DNA of 64,000 nt from Flavobacterium aquidurense (GTDB taxonomy: Bacteria; Bacteroidota; Bacteroidia; Flavobacteriales; Flavobacteriaceae). The notes under the pieces are model-generated. The model had not been told where the DNA came from and made no database searches. It saw nothing but the letters and a program-made list of their open reading frames with translations. Each line of letters opens with the position of its first letter. Positions within the stretch are counted from its first letter, which is position 1. The position numbers were made by a program, and so were the translations under genes. This document shows positions 1 through 8,702 of the stretch, piece by piece. The DNA lies in NCBI GenBank assembly GCA_900107365.1, contig FNPS01000010.1, forward strand, positions 124,001 to 188,000, written 5' to 3'.

Positions 1-1202
1 ATATTAAATAACGGAGGAGAAACACAGCCTTTACTATCCTTTATTAAAAAAGTGTAATTGCCTGGAGTCAAATTATTAAAAATATTGCTATTGGTAAAAG
101 TTTGTCCATTATCAATAGAATAGTAAAACGGAGACTGTCCAGACGTTGCATGTACCATCATCGATGCACCTGTGCAACTTGTGGCATTGGTAACGAGTGC
201 AACTCCATTTACAGCAACCGGTTGAGCTATGGTTATTAAATTTGGATTAGTCACCGAATTTAAAGCGTCTTTTACCGTAACAGAATAAGTACCGGCACTT
301 AGATTATTAAAAATATTAAATGTTTGATAAGTATAACCGTTATCTACTGAATATAAATATGGAGCTTGTCCGCCAAAAGCAGTAATATTTAGCTGGGCAT
401 TATTACCGTTACCTGTGCAATCTAATTCTCTGATAGCTACTGCAGCATTCAAAAAAGGAGCTACAGTTGCTTTTACCACTGCTACACAGCCCTGAACGTC
501 TTTTATTCTTACATCATAATTTCCGGGAATAAAATTTGTGAAATAATTCGCTGCCTGATAAGTCAATCCATCTAAAGAATATTGGTAAGGAGCCGTTCCT
601 CCTGCAGCAGTAATCAGGATTGTATTTTGGTCTAAAACCCTGGAAGTTGCAGTTACAGCAATTGGTGCCGTTATGGTATAGTTAGCTGTAGTCGGGCAGC
701 TTGTACCCGTATCTAATACCTGTATACTATAAACTCCGGCAGATAAATTAGTAAAAACAGGACTGCTTGAGAAAGAACCGGCATTTAAAGCATAATAATA
801 TGGACCAACTCCACCAGTAGCAGTTACGGTCAATGATGACTTGTCGCCAGCACATAAAATAGCGGTATGGGTTGCTGTTATATTTAAAGCGGCAACAACT
901 TTTATATTAAAAGAATTGGTGGTTATATTCTCATTATTGTCAATTCTGACGTAGATGGTTGTAGCACCTACAGCTGCATTGTAATTGGAAGGATTTGCAA
1001 TTGGATTTGTATTATTGAGTGCGGCAGTAAGGCTTAAGTGAAAACTTACGGTTGTCTCATCCGGATTCAAATTTCCAATCAAAAGAGGTTTTTGTTTGGC
1101 TAAATCAAAATTGTTGTCTCCTGGACAATGTACAATATCACTAACCTGGGCATAAAAAACAGTAGTAAACAAGAAAAGAAAACAAAGTAGAGTTTTTTTC
1201 AT
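1..1202 (-). CDS. Partial secreted surface protein with SprB-like repeats
   Basis: The reading frame is open from an ATG at 1202 to the left edge, so the C-terminus is missing. It begins with a signal peptide (MKKTLLCFLFLFTTVFYAQ), followed by at least four related modules of about 80-90 residues. Each carries a pattern like GGxxPYxYSxDNGxT and ends in LSAGxYxxxVKD. This is the consensus of SprB-type/PKD-like repeats found in flavobacterial gliding adhesins and other type IX secretion cargo. Paired Cys per module are visible. A role in adhesion or surface display is inference; the T9SS C-terminal sorting domain, if any, lies outside the window. It is the last minus-strand gene after the CHAT/retropepsin pair, separated by about 157 bp, so co-transcription is possible but not shown. 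Confidence 0.8.
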   Translation of the reverse strand, partial: MKKTLLCFLFLFTTVFYAQVSDIVHCPGDNNFDLAKQKPLLIGNLNPDETTVSFHLSLTAALNNTNPIANPSNYNAAVGATTIYVRIDNNENITTNSFNIKVVAALNITATHTAILCAGDKSSLTVTATGGVGPYYYALNAGSFSSSPVFTNLSAGVYSIQVLDTGTSCPTTANYTITAPIAVTATSRVLDQNTILITAAGGTAPYQYSLDGLTYQAANYFTNFIPGNYDVRIKDVQGCVAVVKATVAPFLNAAVAIRELDCTGNGNNAQLNITAFGGQAPYLYSVDNGYTYQTFNIFNNLSAGTYSVTVKDALNSVTNPNLITIAQPVAVNGVALVTNATSCTGASMMVHATSGQSPFYYSIDNGQTFTNSNIFNNLTPGNYTFLIKDSKGCVSPPLFN

Positions 1203-1359
1203 AGTATTAGATTTGTTAAAATGGACTTAACAAATATATACAAAAAGCTATTCTACAATTGTATAAACAATAATTTTCTTGCAAATCTAAGTGCAATTAA
1301 AATTTTCTTTAAACAGTAAATCCTGAACTTTAAAGTTTTGGAATTTCGAGAATTGAAAT

Positions 1360-1800
1360 TTATAATTTTAGGTACAAATAATGATTGTAATAATCAATAA
1401 TAGCTTTACCTTCCAATAAAACATCGGCACCAATAATGCCCTGAACTGCTTTTGTTTTATAGGCTTCTAAAGCTTCATTGACATGCGAAAGATCAAAAAT
1501 GACCAAACTGAAATCGGAGTTTTTCCAGCTTCCGATTTGCAAAAGATTACTGGCCGAAATTTGCGTTCTCATGCCGGTTCCGCCAGCTCCTGAAGCTTTG
1601 GTTTTTGATTTTTTTGCTGTGATACTAAAAAGTTCAACACTTTCAAAACCTATGCAGGTATTGGAAGCTCCAGTATCAAGAATAAAATTTCCCAAAATAC
1701 CATTAATTTTAGCTTTTATCAAAAGATGCTGTGTTCTGGTGACTTTAAATTTTATTTTTTTATAATTCTCTTTCTTGAGAGCCACGTGAAGATTTTCCAT
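1360..1800 (-). CDS. Retropepsin-like aspartic protease
   Basis: A 146-residue protein with the hallmark LDTGAS motif (catalytic Asp42) preceded by a hydrophobic strand, and a second conserved GIIGADVL motif near the C-terminus. This is the single-domain retropepsin-like architecture, which works as a dimer. No signal peptide or membrane segment is visible, so it is probably cytoplasmic. Its start lies 49 nt inside the 3' end of the CHAT protease gene, in another frame. No other ATG exists in the first third of the frame, so the overlap looks real and suggests translational coupling. The substrate is unknown; the short cytoplasmic tail of the CHAT protein or a regulatory protein of the same locus are possible but unproven targets. 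Confidence 0.8.
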   Translation of the reverse strand: MENLHVALKKENYKKIKFKVTRTQHLLIKAKINGILGNFILDTGASNTCIGFESVELFSITAKKSKTKASGAGGTGMRTQISASNLLQIGSWKNSDFSLVIFDLSHVNEALEAYKTKAVQGIIGADVLLEGKAIIDYYNHYLYLKL

Positions 1801-4415
1801 TTTCGATAGTGATTGAAAATCAAAAATAAACCAATTATAATCAATATACTAATGATGTAATAGATATAATTTGATGCTTTTTCCTCCTGTGAGATTGAAC
1901 CGTAATACACAAACGAACTCCAATAATAGGGAGATTTCTTTACATTTGGAATCGATTTGTCATTCAAAAAAGCAATTTTTGCATTACTATTAGCTTCAAA
2001 ATAAGGAACAGCATTTTTGACATTTTTGTAAAAATCAGCCATAAAAACGGATGTTGTATAATCGTTTACTTTCCATAAAGAAAACAACAAATTCTGTGCA
2101 CCTGCAAACTGAAAACCCCGGGCCACACTCATCGCACCTTCCGCTTTATATAGTTTTCCAATTCCGGTTTCACAGGCGCTTAAAACCACTAAATCAGGAT
2201 TGATGTTAAGGTTATACAATTCAGAATACAATATTTCCTGATCAGAGAATTTAATGCTTGCCGGAGTTTCAATATCGCCGGAAGAAGCATGTGTACTCAA
2301 ATGCAAAATCGAATAATTAGAAGCATTATTTTTGAAATTGGAGAAACTGGCTTCTAAATTTTCTAAATATTTTCCTTTAAAATTAGTTCGAATGGCTTCT
2401 AACTCTTTCTTCGAATAGCTCAATTCAAAAGCCGTTTTTTCGAATATGGGAAAAACACCCAAAACTGTTTTCTCCGTTTTTGAAATTGCTTTTGAATTCA
2501 AATAAAAATTCGCCGAAATAGTATACCCAATCTTGAAATCGTTTAGTAAATAATGCATTTTAGCAAAATTTGTTGTGTTTGATTCCTGCGTTATTAAAGC
2601 CTCAAAAGGAAGAAAGTTTAAAATTCCGTCCGGAACAATAATGAGGTTTTGATAAACAAGATTAGTTGGTAATCTTAATAAGTCGTAAGCAGCTTTTGCA
2701 GATTGATTGTAGCCTGAAATGTCATTTGTAATTGAACTTGCATCATTAAAATAATCTATGAAATGAATAATATTAAACATTTTTCCATCTCCAATAGGAA
2801 CTCGATTTAATGAAATTCTACTATGCTGTAAAGTGAAATAATACAATTTTTCATCACCCATAAAATAATAAATCATTATCGCTTTTTCATTTTCTAATTT
2901 TGAAAAAAGTGGTTTTAAATCCATTTTTTCAGGAATAGAATTCAGGTTTTTAGATTGGATTTCTTTTAGTGAAAGCATCAGTTCATTTTGCTTTTTTATA
3001 GCCGAATTAATATTTGAAATATTAGCCGAGTTTCCTTTTTGTTGTTCTTTTAGAATCTTATTATTTAAGTTTTGAAGTTGTTGTAAAAGTTGTTTTTCTG
3101 CGGCTGAAGCATTTTTAATATTCGATCGATAACCTTGCAAAATCCCCGATTTTGTTTTTTCTGATAATTGAAAAGCTTTTTCTAAATATTGAGTTTTACC
3201 TTCTGCCTGATACATACTTTCATAAATAGAAATACATTTTTCAGTTCGATTACGATTTCTGATTTGGGTAATAATTTTTGAGTTTTCATATAACAATGAA
3301 TTCATCAATAAATCTTCAATGTAGAAAGAAAGTTCAAAGGTTTTTAATGCTTTTTTAGGTTGGTTGAGTAATAAAATTTCTGCCTGCAAATCGAGCGCAT
3401 CTATTAAAACTGTTTCAGCATATAATTGATTTTGATTTGGAAGAATATTTTTGGAGTTATAATTCGGGATTAAAAGTTTAAAAATTGCCGAAATCTGTTT
3501 TGTGCTTTCATCAAATTTTCTTTCATCAAAAAGTAATAAAGCTTTTTCATAATACAGTTTGGCAATTTTTCTGGGTTGCTGATTCGGTAATGCAAAAAAG
3601 ATTTTTTCTGCTTTTTCGAAATAAGAAATGGCAACTTCAGGCGGATATCTTTGACGATGCAGTGCTGCCAAATTTCGATAAGAATTAGATAAAGCTTCTG
3701 ATTGTTCTTTCTCATTTTTGAGATAATTTACCGCCGACTTAAAAGCATTATCGGCCTTATCGTAAACTTCTGGGGGCATTAGATGTATTCCGGAACTTAA
3801 CAGATAGTTATTTCCGAGATTGTTAAGTAAAATTCCCTTTTGAACATTCGATAATTTCTCCGTTTTCAAAGTATTTTCTAATAACTCAATGGCGAAAGTA
3901 ATCTTGCCCGAACTCTGGTAAACATTTGACAAATTCAGAATTGCAGCAAATTTTTGTTGCTGTGCATCAGGATAATTTTTGGTCGTATTGACAATGAAAA
4001 AATATTGTTTAATAGTGTTTTCGGCACTGTCATAATCGCCTAAAACAGTATATAAATTACCCAAAGGTTTCAGACAAAATTCAATAATATCATAATTGGA
4101 TAACTTCTTTTTCTGATAAATTTGCCAGGCTTTTTCGTAACTCGAAATTGCTTTTTCCGTTTGTCCGAATTGATTTTCATAATACGCTTTGTTGCAATTT
4201 AAAACCACAATTGCCAGGAATTCATCGGGAGTTTTTGGTTGAGAATTTTTCCAGAAATCAGCTTCCGTTTTGGATAAATTTTGTAACGCTTTCGCGGAAG
4301 GATGAGCGACAAAAACATCAATTGCAGTATATATTTTATCTTCTTGAGAAAGAGGTTTCTGTCCGAATAAAATCAGAGTAAAGAAGATGAAAATATAGCA
4401 ATATAGTTTTGTCAT
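1752..4415 (-). CDS. Membrane-anchored TPR-CHAT caspase-like protease
   Basis: An 887-residue protein. A signal peptide (MTKLYCYIFIFFTLILFGQK) is followed by TPR-type helical repeats over roughly residues 70-400, a Gln/Lys-rich coiled coil near 430-500, and a C-terminal CHAT domain. CHAT signatures are IIVPDGILNFLPFEAL, LHLSTHAS with probable catalytic His709, and VVLSACETG with Cys748. A single hydrophobic helix at about 850-867 is followed by a very basic tail, so the TPR-CHAT part should face the periplasm and about 20 residues the cytoplasm. CHAT proteins are clan CD cysteine proteases related to caspases and separase. The TPRs probably sense a partner. The gene lies between a PKD/barrel gene and a retropepsin gene on the same strand; its activating signal and substrate are unknown. 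Confidence 0.88.
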   Translation of the reverse strand: MTKLYCYIFIFFTLILFGQKPLSQEDKIYTAIDVFVAHPSAKALQNLSKTEADFWKNSQPKTPDEFLAIVVLNCNKAYYENQFGQTEKAISSYEKAWQIYQKKKLSNYDIIEFCLKPLGNLYTVLGDYDSAENTIKQYFFIVNTTKNYPDAQQQKFAAILNLSNVYQSSGKITFAIELLENTLKTEKLSNVQKGILLNNLGNNYLLSSGIHLMPPEVYDKADNAFKSAVNYLKNEKEQSEALSNSYRNLAALHRQRYPPEVAISYFEKAEKIFFALPNQQPRKIAKLYYEKALLLFDERKFDESTKQISAIFKLLIPNYNSKNILPNQNQLYAETVLIDALDLQAEILLLNQPKKALKTFELSFYIEDLLMNSLLYENSKIITQIRNRNRTEKCISIYESMYQAEGKTQYLEKAFQLSEKTKSGILQGYRSNIKNASAAEKQLLQQLQNLNNKILKEQQKGNSANISNINSAIKKQNELMLSLKEIQSKNLNSIPEKMDLKPLFSKLENEKAIMIYYFMGDEKLYYFTLQHSRISLNRVPIGDGKMFNIIHFIDYFNDASSITNDISGYNQSAKAAYDLLRLPTNLVYQNLIIVPDGILNFLPFEALITQESNTTNFAKMHYLLNDFKIGYTISANFYLNSKAISKTEKTVLGVFPIFEKTAFELSYSKKELEAIRTNFKGKYLENLEASFSNFKNNASNYSILHLSTHASSGDIETPASIKFSDQEILYSELYNLNINPDLVVLSACETGIGKLYKAEGAMSVARGFQFAGAQNLLFSLWKVNDYTTSVFMADFYKNVKNAVPYFEANSNAKIAFLNDKSIPNVKKSPYYWSSFVYYGSISQEEKASNYIYYIISILIIIGLFLIFNHYRKWKIFTWLSRKRIIKK

Positions 4416-4450
4416 AAATTTTTTGTTTCACAGAGATTCGCAAAGTTTTT

Positions 4451-4496
4451 CACAGAGATTCACAAAGTTATTTTAAATTCTCTGTGAATCTCTGTG
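4451..4496. repeat. Inverted repeat built on the word cacagagatt
   Basis: Arms 4451-4467 and 4480-4496 pair at 16 of 17 positions, and a further copy of the word lies just left (from about 4432). It sits between the PKD/barrel gene and the CHAT gene. No T-run follows on the minus strand, so it is not an obvious intrinsic terminator; it may be an RNA processing or partial attenuation site. Confidence 0.7.
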
Positions 4497-4505
4497 GTAC
4501 AACTC

Positions 4506-6458
4506 TTAAAACTTCCAAATCCCGTAAAACTGGAAATAATTAAAATTCTGCTCAAAGTTGATTACATAACGTGCTCCCAAACTCGGACCAATTCTCGCGA
4601 AACCCGCTGTAAAATCAAATAAAAGACCGGTTTTTACATCCGTAAAAGAATTTTTCACTGTATTAGTTGTTGTAGTCGTACTGATTAGAAAATTCGCCTT
4701 ATCGCCTTCAAAAGTTTCGACTTTTATATTTTGGTTTTGCTCTTCAGAGACATTAATGTTGGCCTGAATTCCGGCACCAACTCCAATATAATTATTAAGG
4801 TTATATCGAATCAAAAGCGGAACTTCCCAATTGACATTTTTGTTCTCCGTTTCAGTCGTTGTACGCACCAATTGTCGTACTCCGTTTGCGTTAGTATTGA
4901 ATACATCTTCAACCTTAATTGCGCTGTCATATTTATTCAAAGCATTAACCCATTCTGCTTGCCAGTAAAAACGATACGATTTAAAAGGCGAAATCGTGGC
5001 GCCGACAAAATAACTCGTCGATTTTTCTAAATCAGGATACAAATTATAACCGGCTTTGGCACCAATAGAAATTCCGGGCAGGAATCGGGTCGTGGCGTAA
5101 TTGGTAATTATAGGTTCATTTTTATCAAATATAATCGCAGTTCGGCTTCGGGTTTTTACTTTATGAAAATCCTCTGCAAACTTCATCGAATATTTTACAA
5201 ATCCTTTGGTAGAATCTTTTTCATGTACATTTTTCTGCTCGCTTCCGGGCAAATAAATGTTTTTAAAAGTGAAAAAAATCTGTTTTTGTTTAATTATGGT
5301 ATCCAGGCAGCTCACGGTTGGTTCTTCGCCTTTTGGACAAATCGGGCATTTTGGATACATGTCTTCAATCTGAAAAGTCTTTTTATCAAACATATCTGGT
5401 ACATCCGTTTCTAAACGAATCATTCTCGCCGGACCTTCGCCATTATTTTGAAAACGGGTTTTAAAATTCACTCTTTTAAAACGCACCAATCTGTAATTCA
5501 TAAAACTTCCGTTAGATCCCATTTTGTTTGGGTCGTGAGAAGTTACTATTTCCATTTCGAGGTTTTTTATTTTATGGTTTTTATAACTTCGATTGGGTAC
5601 AAAAATTCCACGCATCGTAACTGTTGCACTGGTATCTTTTATCATTTCCGGAGTTGTTTTAAACGTGTAAAAAACATTGTGCGTTTCTCCCGGATTAGCA
5701 TCGTCAAATTCTAAAACATTAACATTATGATATAATTTATTAGCTTCTAACAACGAAGCATCCAAATCTTCTTCTGTAGTTGTATTTCGGTATTTTTTGA
5801 GTTTGATTGTATTTTCGGCAGAAGCCAGATAATTTTTAGAATCATCAAGATCATCAACCGAAGCAACAGTGTTTTCTTTTACTTCGCGTTCGTTGGCATA
5901 GGTTCTAAAATCGATTAATTCGAAATTATTGTTTTTGAATTGCTTTTCATTATAAAACAAATAGAGCTTTCCGCTCGCCACATAATTCTCCAGATTTTGA
6001 TAACCTACTACAACTACCATTTCCTGCTCCGGAATAGGATCACAGTTTTTGATCATCGCAAATCCGTTTTGGTCTTCTATTGAGGCAATGTCCTTATAAT
6101 TGGTATCCGTAATATCGTTAATTGCTACCTTTTTTGGTCGTGTTGCCGGTGGTTTCCCGTTGTCGTAGTTGTTGGTTACAGCCACTCGGGTGGTGTATGT
6201 TCTCTTGTTTTTATAGACATGTTTTGGTTCTGCTTCTTTGCTGTAATGGCCGTCGCCAAGTTCCCATAAATACGAATAACTTGGTTTTGGTGCACCCGCA
6301 ATCGGAATCAAAGGTGGTGTTTCGGGCTTAAAAGTAACGGCATTTCCGTTTTGAATAAAACCAATATTGGCTCTTCGGGTTATGGTGTCTTTTACTTTGG
6401 TTTGTCCTATTGAGAGAACAGAAAATAGCATAAAGAAAATAGACAAGAGTGGTTTCAT
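4506..6458 (-). CDS. Exported protein with PKD domain and C-terminal beta-barrel
   Basis: A 650-residue protein with a signal peptide (MKPLLSIFFMLFSVLSIGQ). Near residues 60-110 is a PKD-type immunoglobulin-like fold with the typical YLWELGDG and a following HVYKNKRTYTTRV. The middle is rich in beta-strand-like sequence and holds a cluster CPICPK. The last 190 residues or so have alternating aromatic/hydrophobic strands, Gly-Ala-Gly turns and a terminal aromatic residue (FYGIWKF), resembling a small outer-membrane barrel. I infer an outer-membrane anchored protein with a periplasmic or surface PKD domain, analogous to the barrel-linked partners seen in gliding/T9SS systems. It is not a family I can name. 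It precedes the CHAT gene by about 90 bp and may present substrate or signal to it. Confidence 0.7.
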   Translation of the reverse strand: MKPLLSIFFMLFSVLSIGQTKVKDTITRRANIGFIQNGNAVTFKPETPPLIPIAGAPKPSYSYLWELGDGHYSKEAEPKHVYKNKRTYTTRVAVTNNYDNGKPPATRPKKVAINDITDTNYKDIASIEDQNGFAMIKNCDPIPEQEMVVVVGYQNLENYVASGKLYLFYNEKQFKNNNFELIDFRTYANEREVKENTVASVDDLDDSKNYLASAENTIKLKKYRNTTTEEDLDASLLEANKLYHNVNVLEFDDANPGETHNVFYTFKTTPEMIKDTSATVTMRGIFVPNRSYKNHKIKNLEMEIVTSHDPNKMGSNGSFMNYRLVRFKRVNFKTRFQNNGEGPARMIRLETDVPDMFDKKTFQIEDMYPKCPICPKGEEPTVSCLDTIIKQKQIFFTFKNIYLPGSEQKNVHEKDSTKGFVKYSMKFAEDFHKVKTRSRTAIIFDKNEPIITNYATTRFLPGISIGAKAGYNLYPDLEKSTSYFVGATISPFKSYRFYWQAEWVNALNKYDSAIKVEDVFNTNANGVRQLVRTTTETENKNVNWEVPLLIRYNLNNYIGVGAGIQANINVSEEQNQNIKVETFEGDKANFLISTTTTTNTVKNSFTDVKTGLLFDFTAGFARIGPSLGARYVINFEQNFNYFQFYGIWKF

Positions 6459-6520
6459 AGCTAGTAGTTTTTTAGCTTTAAAATCATCAGAATTAATTTT
6501 AAAACTGGATTAAATGTAAA

Positions 6521-6549
6521 AAAAAGTGATGAGCAAATCACCACTTTTT
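6521..6549 (-). terminator. Intrinsic terminator after the lipoprotein gene
   Basis: Arms 6521-6532 and 6538-6549 form a 12-bp stem (one G-U wobble in the minus-strand RNA), and the minus-strand RNA ends in a run of U. It lies 20 nt past the lipoprotein stop, which separates that gene from the PKD/barrel gene. Confidence 0.7.
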
Positions 6550-6568
6550 CTTAAAAGTATTTTGTAAG

Positions 6569-7558
6569 TTACTGAATAGCATTGATTGCGGCTACCAGTT
6601 GGGCCTCTGTTCCAATAACAGCTTCTGCAAGAGTAAAGGTATAAACGTCATTTGCTGCAACGGTTACTGCTTTGATTGCGTAACGCCAGTTTCCATTATC
6701 TTCAGTGGCAAAAATCACGTGGCATTTTAAACCAATCGGAATTTGACCGTAATGCTCGCTGAATAATCCTGCGGTTGTGTAAGTATCTAATTTAGCCAAT
6801 GCATTTTTTCCTTCACCATCATAAGATAAATAAACGGCGCTGTTTGTGTTGTCATAACCATCAGGAGCATCTACAAGAAGCGTTGTTTTAGGTCTTGGAT
6901 CACTATAAAAACGATCCACATTTGTCCATCCAAAGTTTCCGAAAGTTACATAATAATTGTTTCCTTCGCCCTGAACGCCACCTTTTCCGCCAGTTCCATC
7001 AGCATTTGGTTTATTGGCATCTCTCCAGGCTAATTCTCCTTTTTCGTCGATTACCCCGGTCCATAGCGTCATGGCATTGTCAAGACCAGCTGTTAAAGCC
7101 GTCGGAATCAGCATATTCATTGTACAGGAGTTTTTAAGCTCTACACCACCCTGAGTGGCTTTGATGAAGATTTCTCCTCCTGAAATCAATAGAGTTTTCT
7201 TTCCGTCAGCCGTAATTCCCATTGTTGGTTTGTTGGTTACCAACATATTTCCTTTGTCAAAAAGTTCGATGTATTCGATATCGACTGTTCCCGTTACCGG
7301 ATTTCCGTTTTTAGTTAAACAGTTTCCGTTGATGTTTACTTTTACCCCTTTAGCTGATGTAAAAGTTACCGCACCCGATCCGGCTGTGATGGTGAAATTT
7401 TGCGTATTTCTTTTGATTCCTTTTTCAGTTATTCCTTTAAAAGCTGCTGAAGTTGGTGGAGAAATAATAATATCATTGCCGTCGCTGTTGGTGTCACAAC
7501 TTACTAAAGTGATCACTAATAAAAATAATAGACTGATAGTTTTAAATTTTGTGTTCAT
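6569..7558 (-). CDS. Lipoprotein of unknown function in the ECF sigma locus
   Basis: A 329-residue protein with a lipoprotein signal ending in the lipobox LVSC (Cys21), then an acidic DTNSDGND linker typical of surface-exposed Bacteroidetes lipoproteins. The body is beta-rich: an N-terminal domain (about 35-170) with a VNINGNCLTKNGNPVTG motif, and a C-terminal Gly-rich part. I do not recognise a named family. It is preceded by a promoter-like element (7640-7670) that is nearly identical to one in front of the neighbouring membrane protein gene, which suggests control by the adjacent ECF sigma factor. A terminator follows it. Confidence 0.75.
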   Translation of the reverse strand: MNTKFKTISLLFLLVITLVSCDTNSDGNDIIISPPTSAAFKGITEKGIKRNTQNFTITAGSGAVTFTSAKGVKVNINGNCLTKNGNPVTGTVDIEYIELFDKGNMLVTNKPTMGITADGKKTLLISGGEIFIKATQGGVELKNSCTMNMLIPTALTAGLDNAMTLWTGVIDEKGELAWRDANKPNADGTGGKGGVQGEGNNYYVTFGNFGWTNVDRFYSDPRPKTTLLVDAPDGYDNTNSAVYLSYDGEGKNALAKLDTYTTAGLFSEHYGQIPIGLKCHVIFATEDNGNWRYAIKAVTVAANDVYTFTLAEAVIGTEAQLVAAINAIQ

Positions 7559-7639
7559 GATTTCTGGTTTTTATAAATCTGTCCTGATTCGTCTCAGGTG
7601 GTTTTCAGATTCTGGTTGCTAATTTTAATTTTATATTCT

Positions 7640-7670
7640 TATATCAATTCGGGTTTCGTATTGTTACCCC
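7640..7670 (-). promoter_or_regulatory. Candidate ECF promoter for the lipoprotein gene
   Basis: Read on the minus strand this is GGGGTAACAAT, then TTGATATA ending at base 31. The same two blocks with exactly the same spacing occur at 8028-8058. Taking GTAACA as -35 and GATATA as -10 gives a 16-nt spacer, normal for ECF sigma factors. It lies about 82 nt upstream of the lipoprotein start. Confidence 0.6.
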
Positions 7671-7689
7671 TGATTTTTATTTTTTTGAT

Positions 7690-7989
7690 TTATGCGGAGA
7701 GGCATTTGTCTTCAAAGAGATTTCCGTCTTCGTCAACGGCGACCAATATGTTTTTCTTCCGCGAAAGCGCAATTATTAAATACAGCCAGACAATTGACCA
7801 AAGTCCGAATGTGAGACAAGTCAGAAAGAGGTGAAGAGAATGTTTGATGGCTTTTTTTTCTTTGGATAAAACCACATAAGGCAGTTTTTCATTGTGTTCG
7901 ACAATTACAAAACCATTTCGTTTTTTGGCCGAAATCATTTCGTAAAATGTAGCCAGATTTTTTTCATTGGTAAATTGATACGTTTCCAT
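7690..7989 (-). CDS. Small membrane protein next to the ECF sigma gene
   Basis: A 99-residue protein. Residues about 1-45 are soluble and mixed-charge. A hydrophobic stretch at about 50-75 (HLFLTCLTFGLWSIVWLYLI) could cross the membrane once or as a hairpin, and an acidic end follows (VDEDGNLFEDKCLSA). The family is not recognised; the middle resembles the short two-helix segments of small bacterial inner-membrane proteins. It is divergent from the sigma factor gene and has its own copy of the shared promoter-like element 39 nt upstream, so it is probably part of the same regulon. It could be a modulator of the signalling pathway, but nothing in the sequence proves that. Confidence 0.65.
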   Translation of the reverse strand: METYQFTNEKNLATFYEMISAKKRNGFVIVEHNEKLPYVVLSKEKKAIKHSLHLFLTCLTFGLWSIVWLYLIIALSRKKNILVAVDEDGNLFEDKCLSA

Positions 7990-8027
7990 TTCTCTTGTTT
8001 TTTTGATTTAAAAGATAATTGTAGTTC

Positions 8028-8058
8028 TATATCAACTTGATTTTGTAATTGTTACCCC
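8028..8058 (-). promoter_or_regulatory. Candidate ECF promoter for the small membrane protein gene
   Basis: The minus strand reads GGGGTAACAAT, with TTGATATA at positions 24-31 of the element, matching the element at 7640-7670 in sequence and spacing. It lies between the divergent sigma factor and membrane protein genes and points toward the latter. Confidence 0.6.
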
Positions 8059-8115
8059 AAGAAATGAGAATTATTCCAGTTTCTTTTTCTAAATTAGCTA
8101 TCAAAAAGTTTTTTT

Positions 8116-8700
8116 ATGGGCAATAATAAAATTCATCCTGACCAAATGTATATTGAAGGGCTTGCTGCAAATGACTCGGGAATCATTCAGTCTATTTATA
8201 AAAAGTTCGTACCCAAAGTAGTTTTTTTCGTCATGAACAATTCAGGCGATAAAGAACAGGCACAGGATATTGTTCAGGAAGTGATGATTTTGCTTTTTAA
8301 TCAGGCGAAAGCCAATACCTTAAAACTGACCTGTCCGTTTGATGCCTACTTCTTTTTATTGTGCAAAAGGAAATGGTTGAATGAGTTTAAAAAAACATCT
8401 AATAAAGGGGTAACAATTCATGAAGACATAGTATCTATGAATGAATCTGCACTCGAATTAATTGGACAAACAGAAGAATTTGACGAAAAACAACAGCTTT
8501 TTGACACCATGTTTCAGAAATTGGGGAACAAATGTCAGGAGCTTTTAAAACTAAGTTTTTCAATTAAATCGATGGAAGAAGTTGCTGAAAAACTCAACGT
8601 AACGTATGGTTATGTGCGTAAAAAGAAATCGTTGTGCGTTGGTCAATTAACGCAGTGGATTCAGGAAGCCAAAAATTTTAATTCTCTAAAAAACAATTAG
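8116..8700 (+). CDS. ECF-type RNA polymerase sigma factor
   Basis: A 194-residue protein. Region 2 (about 25-95) includes DKEQAQDIVQEVMILLF, the usual helix for -10 recognition and core binding, followed by an aromatic-rich segment with W and F for strand opening. Region 4 (about 130-185) contains a helix-turn-helix ending EVAEKLNVTYGYVRKKK. No region 1.1 or 3 is present, so it is an extracytoplasmic-function factor of group IV. The next gene starts 2 nt after its stop and encodes a membrane protein with an anti-sigma-like N-terminus. Probable targets are the divergent genes that carry the shared promoter-like element. Confidence 0.92.
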   Translation: MGNNKIHPDQMYIEGLAANDSGIIQSIYKKFVPKVVFFVMNNSGDKEQAQDIVQEVMILLFNQAKANTLKLTCPFDAYFFLLCKRKWLNEFKKTSNKGVTIHEDIVSMNESALELIGQTEEFDEKQQLFDTMFQKLGNKCQELLKLSFSIKSMEEVAEKLNVTYGYVRKKKSLCVGQLTQWIQEAKNFNSLKNN

Positions 8701-8702
8701 TC

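Noticed and set aside
1752..4415. CHAT protease as part of a gasdermin or CRISPR-linked (Craspase) defence system
   Set aside because: No gasdermin-like or Cas7-11 gene nearby, and the protein is exported and membrane-anchored.
8406..8417. Third copy of GGGGTAACAATT inside the sigma factor gene as an internal promoter
   Set aside because: The second block TTGATATA is absent at the required distance, and the match lies within coding sequence.
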